NCBI GenBank assembly: GCA_937941455.1
Contig: CALDHM010000021.1
Coordinates: 1-64,000, forward strand
Reading direction: 5' to 3'
DNA: 64,000 nt
From: an uncultured Pirellulaceae bacterium
GTDB lineage: Bacteria; Planctomycetota; Planctomycetia; Pirellulales; Pirellulaceae
The notes below the pieces were generated by a model. It ran no database searches and was not told the origin of the DNA. It saw nothing but the letters and a program-made list of their open reading frames with translations. Shown here in pieces: positions 35,660 to 44,926 of this stretch (its first letter is position 1; every line of letters starts with the position of its first letter). Both the position numbers and the translations under genes were made by a program.

Positions 35660-36985
35660 GTGGTCCAGACGTTTCCCAAGTCGTCGCCTGGTCGTCCGCT
35701 GCGTTGGCTCTGCGGGCTGGGCATCTGGCTGGCACTCCTGGCCGTTGGCTATTTGTTTTTGACCAGTCGCGACCCGGCAGCCACAGCGACATTCGGTCAA
35801 ATCGGCCGATTTCTGGTGCAGCAAAACCGCGAAATCTCCCTGCGATTTCCCGAAGAGTGCGTGGTGGCGGTCGGTGACCCGATCTACGTCAATGATCCGA
35901 AGATTTCAGTCCCCGTCGGACGCGTCGTGCGCATCTTGCCAGACGATGAGGAAGCGCGTGACGATTTGATCGCCTGGACTCGCAGGGCCGATATCGAGTT
36001 GTATTCGAACGCGCCGGCGGATGTCGGGAGGCTGCGATTCCACTACACCGAGTCCCCTTCGTCGCTCGAATGGGTTTTGGCGACGATGTTGCCGGATTAC
36101 AAGCGTGCCGAAATTGCGAAGTTGATCGTTGATTCGTTCGGCGAGCATCGCGAGGAACTCTGGCAAGATTTGCAGCCATTGTTGTTGTCCGTGATCGACC
36201 GGTCGCAGTCCGTCATCATGGAGGATCTCCAAACAGCCTTCAATCGTCATCAAGCTCGCGTGTTTCAAATCGGCAGGAAGTATCGGGAGGCGTATCTCGA
36301 TACGGAAGTGATGCCCGTCGTCCAGCAAATCGTCATGCCGATCATTCAGGAGGAGACAGCCGAACTGGCCCAGGTCATCGGCGCTGAATTGTGGAGCCGT
36401 GCATCCCTGTGGGCGTTGACGTGGCGATACCTTTACGATCGCTCCCCGTTGCCGCAACGAGATTTGACGCGCAAGGAATTCCAGCGTTTCTTGCGAGATG
36501 AAGCGTTGCCGGTGATTGAGGCTTACTCCGATAACATTTTGAATGCCCAAGTCCGAATCCTACGGAGGATCGCGGCTCGGCCCGAATTGAATCGTTTGGC
36601 GAGCTCGTTGATCAATCGAATTGCCGCCGATGAGGAGTTGCGACGACTGAGTGTCGAAATCGTTCAGGAAGTGATTATCGACAATTCGCGATTGCGCGAA
36701 ATTTGGTTGACGGCGTGGAACTCGCCTGAGATGCAAGAGTTACTGCAAAAACTCAACGAGCGGATGGGGCCGACCGTCACCCAGATCGGAGAGGCACTTT
36801 TTGGCAATCCGCGCAAGGCCATCACTCCAGAATTCAGTCGCGTGCTCCGCAACAAGGTCATGTTCAAGGATTTGCGTCTGCTCGTGCTGGATGCCGCCGA
36901 CGATCCGACGACTCCCGCTGACCTGGTCATTCTTGGTCGTAGTTTCGAACATCTCCCACTGCATATTCCCTCGCAGCCGCGATAG
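35660..36985 (+). CDS. Membrane-anchored protein, possible MlaD-like component
   Basis: 441 residues from a GTG immediately after the DUF1573 stop. One N-terminal membrane helix (about 16-35, LCGLGIWLALLAVGYLFLTS) is followed by a short beta-rich stretch, VVAVGDPIYVNDPKISVPVGRVVRI, which resembles the MCE/MlaD core (V-G-x-V). Then comes a long helical region with conserved-looking EDLQTAFNRHQ and an RRIAARPELNRLASSL block. The MCE resemblance is faint, but the next gene but one base-block away is a fused Mla-type transporter (37107), which supports a lipid-transport role. If it is not MCE, it is an unknown anchored periplasmic protein. Confidence 0.5.
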   Translation: MVQTFPKSSPGRPLRWLCGLGIWLALLAVGYLFLTSRDPAATATFGQIGRFLVQQNREISLRFPEECVVAVGDPIYVNDPKISVPVGRVVRILPDDEEARDDLIAWTRRADIELYSNAPADVGRLRFHYTESPSSLEWVLATMLPDYKRAEIAKLIVDSFGEHREELWQDLQPLLLSVIDRSQSVIMEDLQTAFNRHQARVFQIGRKYREAYLDTEVMPVVQQIVMPIIQEETAELAQVIGAELWSRASLWALTWRYLYDRSPLPQRDLTRKEFQRFLRDEALPVIEAYSDNILNAQVRILRRIAARPELNRLASSLINRIAADEELRRLSVEIVQEVIIDNSRLREIWLTAWNSPEMQELLQKLNERMGPTVTQIGEALFGNPRKAITPEFSRVLRNKVMFKDLRLLVLDAADDPTTPADLVILGRSFEHLPLHIPSQPR

Positions 36986-37106
36986 ATTGAAGGCACCTCG
37001 ATTTGCATCTCAAATGGTGACTGCAACAACTGGAACCCGAACCGACTAACAGCGATCAGCAGTGACAAAGTTTTTTCGTTGTTCACGAGCATGGCAGGGG
37101 GGCTAG

Positions 37107-38696
37107 ATGGCCGCAAATGTTGATCCGATTCGCTTGCTAGATTTATCGGTGTCCGCCGGCGAGCGGGTACTGCTGGAGCAAGTGAATGTGTCGTTTCCCG
37201 GCGAGCGGATTTCCCTGATCGTCGGCCCTAGCGGGGTTGGCAAAAGTGTGTTATTGAAACTGATCGGTGGGCTGATCAGCGGTAGTTCCGGTAGCATTCA
37301 AGCCCAAGGCCGCATCGCGTATGGTGATCGCCCGATCCGCCTCGGCGAGGCCGGCATCGTGTTTCAGTCATTCGCACTCCTCGACGAACTCTCTCCTCTG
37401 GGGAACGTCGATTTGGCAGAATCGTGCTCTGGTCGTCGTCCGGCTGGTGGACGGACCCCGCGGGAATGGCTGGACGAATTGAATGTTCCGCTGCAGGTCC
37501 CCACGGCCCGACTAAGTGGTGGCCAGCGGCAACGGCTGGCGATTGCTCGGACATTGGCGGCGAATCCGCCGATTTTGTTGTTTGACGAGCCCACCAGTGG
37601 CTTGGACCCTGCGACAGGCCAACAAGTGGCGACACTTATTCGTCAAACGCATGAGAAATTCGGAAAGACCACGATCATCGTGACTCATGATTATCCGACG
37701 TTGTTGCCGATTGCCGATCAAGTCTTCTTGTTCAATGCTTGCGACAAAAGGCTTGTGGAACTTTCGCGCGACCAGTGGTCCGATTTGGGAACATCGATCG
37801 ACGAAGTGGCGAAGCAGCAACGTAGTCATGAGCCAAGCAGTGTGACGAAGCCGAACGTATGGACGACAACGATTACCACACTGAAACGATTTTTCGAGGG
37901 GACTGCTGACGTGGCCGGACAAGCTTGCCAGGGACTGTTCGGCTTGATTCCGCGCTGGAGCAATATCAAATGGGGCGGGCGATTCTTCTGGCATTACGCG
38001 CGGCTCGTGTTTGGCATCACGGCGATCATTTATTTGCTCTTGGCGGGCTTTATCAACGGCTTTGTGACCACCTATTTCACCTTCCAGTTTTTTCCCTTCG
38101 CGACTTACACGGAACCGCTGCTCATCGAGGATTTGTCGCGTGCCCTCGGGTTTACGATCTATCGGGTCTTCGTGCCGATTCTGGCCTGCATCCTGATCGC
38201 TGCCCGCTGCGGTGCGGCCGTGACGGCCGACGTTGGCGGTCGCCAGTATGGTCATCAACTCGACGCGATGAAGACCTTCGGAGCCCCCCCAGCGGTCTAT
38301 CTGCTGACGGCGATCATGTGGTCGTTCCTGATCGGTACTCCGCTGTTGAATTTCGTTTCTTACGCCGCGTCGGTGCTCGCGAGTCTGTTCGCGTTCGCCT
38401 GGACCCATCCGGAACGGGGCCCCGAATTTTGGGGACATCATTTTTTCGAGAATTTGCGGCAAGTCGGCAGCATGTGGTACGTCGGCACCGGTTGGCTGTG
38501 GGGTAAACTCGCCGCCAGCGGCTTGGGGATCGGTGCCATCGCCTATTTTCAGGGTCTTAAGCCCAAAGGATCCCCCGCCGATGTCAGTCGCAGTGTCACG
38601 AGCACGATTTTGTGGGCTACGCTGTACGTGCTCGTGGTCCACTTCGTTTTTTCCTTGGTCGAATTCGAAGGACTGCGTGTCCAGCCCGAGACGTAG
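37107..38696 (+). CDS. Fused ABC transporter ATPase-permease (MlaF-MlaE type)
   Basis: 529 residues. Residues about 1-230 are an ABC ATPase: Walker A GPSGVGKS (40-47), signature LSGGQ (136-140), Walker B ILLFDE (156-161), and an HDYP switch His. Residues about 285-525 form an MlaE-like permease with several hydrophobic helices, with FVPILACILIAARCGAAVTADVGGRQYGHQLDAM near residue 355 and an LGTP-like IGTPLLNFVSY. In E. coli these are separate proteins of the phospholipid transporter MlaFEDB. Fusion is unusual. ATG 37107 is preceded by GGGGGGC. An MlaD-like gene lies 121 bases upstream. Lipid trafficking across the envelope is inferred. Confidence 0.88.
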   Translation: MAANVDPIRLLDLSVSAGERVLLEQVNVSFPGERISLIVGPSGVGKSVLLKLIGGLISGSSGSIQAQGRIAYGDRPIRLGEAGIVFQSFALLDELSPLGNVDLAESCSGRRPAGGRTPREWLDELNVPLQVPTARLSGGQRQRLAIARTLAANPPILLFDEPTSGLDPATGQQVATLIRQTHEKFGKTTIIVTHDYPTLLPIADQVFLFNACDKRLVELSRDQWSDLGTSIDEVAKQQRSHEPSSVTKPNVWTTTITTLKRFFEGTADVAGQACQGLFGLIPRWSNIKWGGRFFWHYARLVFGITAIIYLLLAGFINGFVTTYFTFQFFPFATYTEPLLIEDLSRALGFTIYRVFVPILACILIAARCGAAVTADVGGRQYGHQLDAMKTFGAPPAVYLLTAIMWSFLIGTPLLNFVSYAASVLASLFAFAWTHPERGPEFWGHHFFENLRQVGSMWYVGTGWLWGKLAASGLGIGAIAYFQGLKPKGSPADVSRSVTSTILWATLYVLVVHFVFSLVEFEGLRVQPET

Positions 38697-38945
38697 AGAG
38701 CCGCCGAAAAACGCGGAAATTTGCGGCCCGAAAAGTTACCGAGGACGAAATTTCGGATAGGTGCTCTACTACTGGATGGCGGTCGACACTGGGCACCGCC
38801 ATGAGGGGACGCCCCCCACAGCTGAACTGCGCCGCTTTCTGGTGCTAAAACCTGAAAGACGCCTGACATCGTGTGACTGCTTCGATAACAATAAGACTCA
38901 GCGAGTTGGCACGAATATTTATTTGTTACAGGGATTTGCCTAGCG

Positions 38946-41132
38946 ATGAAGATGATCGTTCCTGCCTATTACCTTCTGCGGAGTGCGTGGGCACTCGTAT
39001 TCGGGTTCCTCGTTGGTGGGGCCGTCGCGGCTGCCGACGAGGGGATGTTTCCCGTATCGGAAATTGGTCGGCTCGATTTGCGGGCCCGCGGGCTCGAGTT
39101 GTCGGCCGAGGATATTTTTAATGCCGACCGGCCCTGCTTGATCGATGCCATCTGCCGCGTGAACGGTTGTACCGGGGCCTTTGTGTCGCCAGAAGGTTTG
39201 TTGATTACGAACCACCACTGCGCTTACGGCGCGATTCAAACTCTCAGTAATCCTGAGCACGATTATTTGGCAAATGGCTTTTTAGCCTGTCATCGGGGCG
39301 AAGAACTGCCGGCGCCGGGTTACACCGTGCGGATCACCGAATCCTTCGAGGACGTATCAGCGAAAGTCCTGAGCGTGGTGACTCCCAACATGAATTTTGC
39401 GGAACGGACGAGGGCCATCCAGCGGCAGCAACGAGCGCTCGAACAAGAGGCGGAGACTCGGTATCCGGGACGGCGGGCCGAGGTGGCGGAAATGTTTGTC
39501 GGCGAGCGGTATGTGTTGTTCGTGTATGTCAATGTCAAGGATGTGCGGCTGGTATTCGCCCCCCCGTCGTCGATCGGCAATTTCGGCGGGGATATCGATA
39601 ATTGGGAATGGCCGCGGCACACGGGGGATTTCAGCTTCATGCGAGCTTATGTCGCCCCCGACGGTTCGCCAGCCGAATACAGCACCGAAAACGTTCCGTT
39701 CCGCCCCAAACGATATTTGCCGGTGAATCCAAGGGGAACGCAAGAAAATGACGTTGTGATGTTGTTGGGCTATCCCGGACGAACGGCTCGGCACAACACG
39801 GCCTCGTTTCTCAGCTATGAAGAAAAGGTGCGATTGCCGTTCATCGTCGAATCCTATGCCTGGCAGATCGCCAATCTCCAGCGGGCTGGCGCAGGAGACC
39901 GTGCGGTTGAATTGAAATTGGCCAGCCGCATCAAATCACTCGCCAACACCGAAAAACGATCGCGCGGACAACTCCAAGGTTTGCAGCGACTCCGATTCGC
40001 GGAGCGGCGCGCGGCGGAGGAGCGAGATTTGCAAGCGTTTATTGATGCGGACCCTCAACGGCGCGAAAAATATGGGAGGCTGTTTGACGAAATCGGTGCT
40101 GTCTACGCTGAAATGAGCCAGCGGGCTCCTGTCGAATTGGGTTTGCGACAGCTGATCGCGGCCAGCCCTATGATGGGGCTTGCCCACTTTCTGGTCGAGG
40201 CCGTGCATGAACGGCAAAAACCGACGGTTGAACGTGAACGTGGCTTCGGCGATAACGTCTTCGCGCAGACTCGCGAACGGTTCGTCCTGTCGCAAAAGGA
40301 CTTCCACCCGCCCTCCGATCGCGAAGCTCTGGCCTACACGCTGCAGGGGTTGTCTCGGGTCCCCGGCGATCTGCTCCCCCGACGACTGCGCGAGATCGTT
40401 GCGTCAGCTGAGTCGATCCACCAGTTATTGGATGATGTATATCAGAGTTCCGAAATTCACCGTGTGGAGTTTGTCGATCAGACCATCGCTTTGAAACCCG
40501 AACAGCTCAAGGAAATTCGCGACCCCTTCGTTCGCCTTGCACTCGACTTGTATCCGGACTTGTTGGAAATGCGCGAACGAGACAAAGAGCGCGAGGGGCG
40601 GCTGAATCGTGCCTACGGAGACCTGTTCGCGGTAAAACGAGAGTTTTACACGCAAACATCAGGGCGAATTTTGGTGCCGGACGCCAATGGCACGTTGCGA
40701 TTGACCATCGGCCGGGTAGAAGGTTACAGGCCCGCCGACGCCATCTACAAGGCCCCCTTCACCACCGTCCGCGGATTGCTGGCCAAGTCGACGGGCCATG
40801 AGCCGTTCGCAGCACCGTCTCGCGTAGCCGAGTTATATGCGGCTCGCGACTTCGGGACGTATCAAAAGGACGACTTGCAGGATGTGCCGGTAGCCATGCT
40901 GTACAGCACCGACACGACCGGGGGAAACTCCGGCAGCCCTGTAATCAATGCCCGCGGCGAGTTGGTCGGGGTCAACTTCGATCGCACCTTCGAAGCCACG
41001 ATCAATGACTTTGCTTGGGACCACGGCTATAGTCGCAGTATCGGCGTCGATATTCGGTTCGTGCTGTGGATCACCGAGAAGGTCTATGGAGCCGCCCACT
41101 TAATCGAAGAAATGGGTGTGAATCGCGATTGA
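38946..41132 (+). CDS. S46-family dipeptidyl-peptidase (DPP7/DPP11-like)
   Basis: 728 residues with a signal peptide (ALVFGFLVGGAVAAAD). The S46 triad regions are visible: the catalytic His in LLITNHHCAYGAIQTLSN, the Asp region with NFGGDIDNWEWPRHTGDFSF, and the Ser in TDTTGGNSGSPVINARGEL (around residue 660). Length and layout match S46 peptidases, which cut dipeptides from the N-terminus of peptides in the periplasm. I cannot tell DPP7 from DPP11 specificity. ATG 38946 gives the signal peptide. The uvrC gene follows within 40 bases on the same strand. Confidence 0.93.
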   Translation: MKMIVPAYYLLRSAWALVFGFLVGGAVAAADEGMFPVSEIGRLDLRARGLELSAEDIFNADRPCLIDAICRVNGCTGAFVSPEGLLITNHHCAYGAIQTLSNPEHDYLANGFLACHRGEELPAPGYTVRITESFEDVSAKVLSVVTPNMNFAERTRAIQRQQRALEQEAETRYPGRRAEVAEMFVGERYVLFVYVNVKDVRLVFAPPSSIGNFGGDIDNWEWPRHTGDFSFMRAYVAPDGSPAEYSTENVPFRPKRYLPVNPRGTQENDVVMLLGYPGRTARHNTASFLSYEEKVRLPFIVESYAWQIANLQRAGAGDRAVELKLASRIKSLANTEKRSRGQLQGLQRLRFAERRAAEERDLQAFIDADPQRREKYGRLFDEIGAVYAEMSQRAPVELGLRQLIAASPMMGLAHFLVEAVHERQKPTVERERGFGDNVFAQTRERFVLSQKDFHPPSDREALAYTLQGLSRVPGDLLPRRLREIVASAESIHQLLDDVYQSSEIHRVEFVDQTIALKPEQLKEIRDPFVRLALDLYPDLLEMRERDKEREGRLNRAYGDLFAVKREFYTQTSGRILVPDANGTLRLTIGRVEGYRPADAIYKAPFTTVRGLLAKSTGHEPFAAPSRVAELYAARDFGTYQKDDLQDVPVAMLYSTDTTGGNSGSPVINARGELVGVNFDRTFEATINDFAWDHGYSRSIGVDIRFVLWITEKVYGAAHLIEEMGVNRD

Positions 41133-41170
41133 ATCGCTTGCATCGTTCACCCTCCGAGTGCGAGCCAGTT

Positions 41171-42544
41171 GTGACCGAGGACAGAACCAAATCGAATCCG
41201 GCGAACCTCAACCGGCAATCGGGAGAGGGCGAAGAGCCGATCGGCAGCCATTCGGCGGCTGACAAAGTGCGAGGATTTCCCCAGCGCCCGGGTGTCTATC
41301 TGATGAAGGACAGCGCCGGCCGCGTCATTTACGTCGGGAAGGCGACGAACCTGCGGAGTCGTGCCAGCAGTTACTTCCACAAGGCGGCCGCCCAAGAGAT
41401 ACGGACAGCCCATTGGGTAGGCGAAATCGCTGACGTCGATTACATCGAGTGCGACAGTGTCGTCGACGCACTGCTGGTCGAGTCGCGGCTGATCAAAGAC
41501 ATCCAGCCGCGGCACAACAAGGAACAAAAGGATGACAAGACGTTTCCGTATCTGCAGATCACGATCGGCGAAGACTTCCCGCGTGTCGAAATCACACGGG
41601 AACCGTCCGGCAAAGGGGTGAAGTTGTACGGGCCATTCACCAGCGTCGGGAGCCTGCGCAGTGCGCTGCAAGTCCTGCAAAAAATTTTCAAATTTCGCAC
41701 CTGCTCGCTGGATATCGAGGAGGGGGACGAACGATGGCGTTGGTTCCGCCCTTGTTTGCTGGCGACGATTCGCCAATGCACGGCTCCCTGCAATCTGCGG
41801 ATCACCAAGGAGGAGTATCGCCGCGACATTCGCCGCTTGATGATGTTCCTCGAAGGGAAGAAGGAACGCTTGCTCGCCAAAATGGAACGAGAGATGGCCG
41901 AGCATTCGCGAGCGCTGAATTTCGAAGCGGCCGCAAAACTCCGCGATGAAATCAAGATGCTCCGTTCGCTCGACGACCGCGGTGAACTGGAGACTCATGA
42001 GCAACCCGAAGTATTTTATGTCGACCCCAAGCGGGGTTTGGCCGGACTGAAGAAGACCTTCAAGCTCGCCGCGTTGCCGCGCACCATCGAAGGGGTCGAC
42101 ATCGCGCATTTGGGAGGCCAACAAACCGTCGCCAGCTTGGTGCAGTTCATCGATGGTTTGCCGAACAAGCACGGTTACCGTCGCTACAAGATCGAATCAG
42201 TGCGTGGTATCGATGATTTCCGCAGTATTCATGAGGTGATCTCACGACGGTTCCAGCGAAAGGTCGATGAGGGAGATCCGTTTCCCGATATCCTGCTCAT
42301 CGACGGCGGCAAAGGCCAACTGAATGCGGCATTGGCGGCTTTCGCAGCCTTGGGAAGCGAGCCACCGTTCATTTTGGGACTTGCCAAACAGCAGGAGGAA
42401 ATCTACCTTCCGGGCGAAGCCGAGCCGATTCGTATGAGTCGGCATTCCTTTGGGCTCCGACTGTTGCAATACGTGCGCGATGAAGCCCACCGATTCGCGC
42501 AGCACTACCATCACCTCCTGCGCAACAAGGCACAACTCGACTGA
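41171..42544 (+). CDS. uvrC: Excinuclease ABC subunit C, lacking the C-terminal HhH domain
   Basis: UvrC makes both cuts around DNA damage in nucleotide excision repair. The GIY-YIG domain (PGVYLMKDSAGRVIYVGKATNLRSR, for the 3' cut) is followed by the Cys-rich RPCLLATIRQCTAPC link, the UVR coiled coil (EREMAEHSRALNFEAAAKLRDEI) and the RNase H-like endonuclease domain with VDIAHLGG, DILLIDGGKGQL and RDEAHRFA. The chain ends right after that block at 457 residues from GTG 41171. Usual UvrC is about 600 and has a helix-hairpin-helix pair at the end, which is missing. GTG 41171 is after the S46 stop; a frame from 41066 would overlap it. Confidence 0.9.
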   Translation: MTEDRTKSNPANLNRQSGEGEEPIGSHSAADKVRGFPQRPGVYLMKDSAGRVIYVGKATNLRSRASSYFHKAAAQEIRTAHWVGEIADVDYIECDSVVDALLVESRLIKDIQPRHNKEQKDDKTFPYLQITIGEDFPRVEITREPSGKGVKLYGPFTSVGSLRSALQVLQKIFKFRTCSLDIEEGDERWRWFRPCLLATIRQCTAPCNLRITKEEYRRDIRRLMMFLEGKKERLLAKMEREMAEHSRALNFEAAAKLRDEIKMLRSLDDRGELETHEQPEVFYVDPKRGLAGLKKTFKLAALPRTIEGVDIAHLGGQQTVASLVQFIDGLPNKHGYRRYKIESVRGIDDFRSIHEVISRRFQRKVDEGDPFPDILLIDGGKGQLNAALAAFAALGSEPPFILGLAKQQEEIYLPGEAEPIRMSRHSFGLRLLQYVRDEAHRFAQHYHHLLRNKAQLD

Positions 42545-42657
42545 AGCCGACACTAAGCGCGACATTCAGCAGCGGCGTTTGTCACGCTTGATTTCAACGG
42601 TGTGACCGCTGCGGTGAGGGTTTTCACCATGCCCCCCTCCCCTCGGTCTTGCTGCGA

Positions 42658-43731
42658 TCAGCCGCAGGACAAGCTCCCTTGAGCTTTGTGGGCTCGCCCG
42701 TCGGCATACACGCCCGGCCCGTCATGGCTGTACCAGCGGTCAAGGACTTGCAGCCAGTCGGCTTGGGTTTTCGCGCGGGCGAACGCCTCGCGAACTTGCT
42801 CGTATTCCGGATGGAGCACTGCATATTTGATGCCGAATTTTCGCATCGGCGCATCGACACGCTGTTCCCCATACAACTCCGTGGCCAGGCGATAGTGTTC
42901 CAGAATCACGGCTCGCTGCTGGAACAGTGTCGGAGGGGGCGGCAAAATTCCAGTTTCGGTCAAGGCCCGCGTCTGGGCGAAAATCCACGGGTTGCCGATC
43001 GCGCCGCGCGCCACAGTCACGCCATCGATGCCTGTTTCCGCCAGCATCCGCACACAATCGTGCGGGGTGAACAGGTCGCCGCTGCCGAGAATCGTTTTTT
43101 CGCCCGCGTGCCGTTTGACCTCTCGCAGAAATTCCCAGCGGCTGGGCCCGACGTACCGCTGTTCGACGGTTCGACCATGGACGGTGATGGCCGCGATTCC
43201 TGCCGCGAAAGCACCGTCGAGAATTTCGAAAAATTTATCACGGCTCTCGGCCGAGTCATCGATTCCCCGCCGCATCTTGATCGTGACAGGAATCTGCGGG
43301 GGGACAACATCGCGTGTGCGTCGTACGATTTCCAGAGCTACCGCCGGCTGGCTCAAATGATGGCCACCGCGGCAGCGGCCGAGCACCTTTTTTACTGGGC
43401 ACCCGAAGTTGATATCGATCACGTCGAAGCCTGCCTCGACCAATTTTCGTGCGCCGGCCGAAAACTGCTCGGGTTCCGCTCCCATCAATTGACCACCCAC
43501 CGGATGGTCTTCGTCGCTCAGGTACAAAAAGTGGCTGGTGCGCTTGCGATCCTTCAGCTGGACAAGGAACTGATCAAGCATCACCTCGCAAAGGGCATAA
43601 CTCGCGCCGTGCCGCCGCGCGAGAATCCGCATCGGCCAATCACTGTAGCCCGACAACGCGGCTTGAACGATCGGAAAGCCGATGGTGAGATTGCCGATTC
43701 GCAAATTGGGAAGTGTTGTCGGTAGGTTCAT
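42658..43731 (-). CDS. tRNA-dihydrouridine synthase family protein
   Basis: Dus enzymes reduce uridine to dihydrouridine in the tRNA D-loop with FMN and NADPH. The 357-residue chain has the family order: ALSGYSDWPMRILARRHGA at the start, the DINFGCPVKKVLGRCRGG active-site Cys region, VTIKMRRGIDD, ITVHGRTVEQRYVGPSRW, then the FMN phosphate segment GSGDLFTPHDCVRML and GVTVARGAIGNPWIF. It resembles the DusB/DusA group. ATG 43731 was chosen over 43761 because the N-terminus then aligns (MNLPTTLPNLRIGNL). It is convergent with uvrC and 113 bases from it. Confidence 0.93.
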   Translation of the reverse strand: MNLPTTLPNLRIGNLTIGFPIVQAALSGYSDWPMRILARRHGASYALCEVMLDQFLVQLKDRKRTSHFLYLSDEDHPVGGQLMGAEPEQFSAGARKLVEAGFDVIDINFGCPVKKVLGRCRGGHHLSQPAVALEIVRRTRDVVPPQIPVTIKMRRGIDDSAESRDKFFEILDGAFAAGIAAITVHGRTVEQRYVGPSRWEFLREVKRHAGEKTILGSGDLFTPHDCVRMLAETGIDGVTVARGAIGNPWIFAQTRALTETGILPPPPTLFQQRAVILEHYRLATELYGEQRVDAPMRKFGIKYAVLHPEYEQVREAFARAKTQADWLQVLDRWYSHDGPGVYADGRAHKAQGSLSCG

Positions 43732-43975
43732 CGCCACAAAACAGGATCGACGTGCAAGCATAATTTAATAGACGCATGACAACACGATACGCTGTCGGCA
43801 ACGGTTTTTCCAGGGCTTCCATCGCGGGCGAGCATCTTTCCACTACTTTGTAAACACCGTTGGCCAGTCAGAAACCGATGACGTGCCCAAGGCGGTCTAG
43901 GTCCGCTTACTCCTTCGCGGTATCCTGTTTGCCGAAACGCCCCACGACATCAGCATCATTGGGCATTGCAAACAT

Positions 43976-44473
43976 ATGTTAAATCTGATCGAGTCGCATT
44001 GGCTGTTTTTCGTAATCTTGGCGATGATCATCGCGGCGTTGCTGCTGGCAAGGATGTACAGTGGCCCGGCGCGATTGCCCTACCGGGCGCGGGGCCGTAT
44101 CATGACCAATGTCGAGGCGAAATTCTTTCGCTCGTTGCAGCAAGCCGTCCACGGAGATTTCCTGATTTTCACGATGGTCCGCTTGGCCGACTTGCTGCGG
44201 GTCGCCGACGAGGCATCGAACAAACGGATGTGGTTCAATCGAATCGTGGCCAAGCATGTCGATTTCGTTTTGTGCGACGTGGGCAGCTTGCAACCGTTGC
44301 TGGCGATCGAACTGGATGATGCCTCTCATGAGCGAGCGGATCGCCAGGAGCGAGACAAGTTCCTAGAGGACGCCTTCGAAGGCGCGGGCTTGCCGCTGCT
44401 GCGAATTAAAATAGCTGCGGACTACGACCTGAACATGCTGCGGAAGCTGATCGACGATCGCGTGAGAAAGTGA
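43976..44473 (+). CDS. DUF2726 protein
   Basis: 165 residues. An N-terminal membrane helix (LFFVILAMIIAALLLARMY) is followed by a DUF2726-like domain: MTNVEAKFFRSLQQAV, then VDFVLCDVGSLQPLLAIELDDASHERADRQERD and GLPLLRIKI. That D-x-E pattern resembles restriction-endonuclease-like folds, and DUF2726 has been linked to nucleases by similarity, but no activity is shown. Two start codons lie close; ATG 43976 is the outer one. A nudix gene starts five bases after its stop, so the pair is cotranscribed. Confidence 0.82.
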   Translation: MLNLIESHWLFFVILAMIIAALLLARMYSGPARLPYRARGRIMTNVEAKFFRSLQQAVHGDFLIFTMVRLADLLRVADEASNKRMWFNRIVAKHVDFVLCDVGSLQPLLAIELDDASHERADRQERDKFLEDAFEGAGLPLLRIKIAADYDLNMLRKLIDDRVRK

Positions 44474-44477
44474 CCTG

Positions 44478-44915
44478 ATGACCGAGCCTATTCGCCAAGC
44501 TGACGCCGCCCCCCCCAGCCGCCGTGCTGTGGTCGCCGTCGCCCTGCGAGGGCCTAAGTTGCTGATCATCCAGCGCAGTCAATTCGTGCGAGCGCCGGGC
44601 CACTACTGTTTTCCTGGTGGCGGCATCGAGGCCGGAGAAACGTGCGAGGAAGCCATCAAACGAGAGATGCGTGAGGAGTTGTCGATCGATGTCACGCCGT
44701 TGTGGCCATTATGGGTCAGTCGCACACGCTCCGGATATGAACTCAATTGGTGGCGTGTGGACTTTGCCGAATCCCAACCGATCCTGGCCAACGCCAGCGA
44801 GGTCGAGTGGTGGGGCTGGTGCAGCCCGGCGGAGTTTCTGTCCTTGCGTCCGCTGTTGCCGAGCAACGAAGATTTCATGCAGGCGTGGCTGAAAAAGGAA
44901 TTCGTACTCTCCTGA
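44478..44915 (+). CDS. Nudix hydrolase
   Basis: 145 residues with a Nudix box: GGGIEAGETCEEAIKREMREELSIDV (GX5EX7REUXEEXGU, with Gly replaced by Ser-Ile near the end). Substrate is not predictable; family members cleave nucleoside diphosphates linked to another moiety, such as oxidised nucleotides. The N-terminal strand RAVVAVALRGPKLLIIQRSQ is typical. It lies between DUF2726 and MMPL-like genes with tight spacing (5 and 11 bases). Confidence 0.92.
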   Translation: MTEPIRQADAAPPSRRAVVAVALRGPKLLIIQRSQFVRAPGHYCFPGGGIEAGETCEEAIKREMREELSIDVTPLWPLWVSRTRSGYELNWWRVDFAESQPILANASEVEWWGWCSPAEFLSLRPLLPSNEDFMQAWLKKEFVLS

Positions 44916-44926
44916 TCACCCTGACT

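Noticed and set aside
44747-44926. N-terminal extension of the MMPL gene overlapping nudix
   Set aside because: The extra residues are the nudix gene read in another frame; the ATG 44927 begins the first helix.
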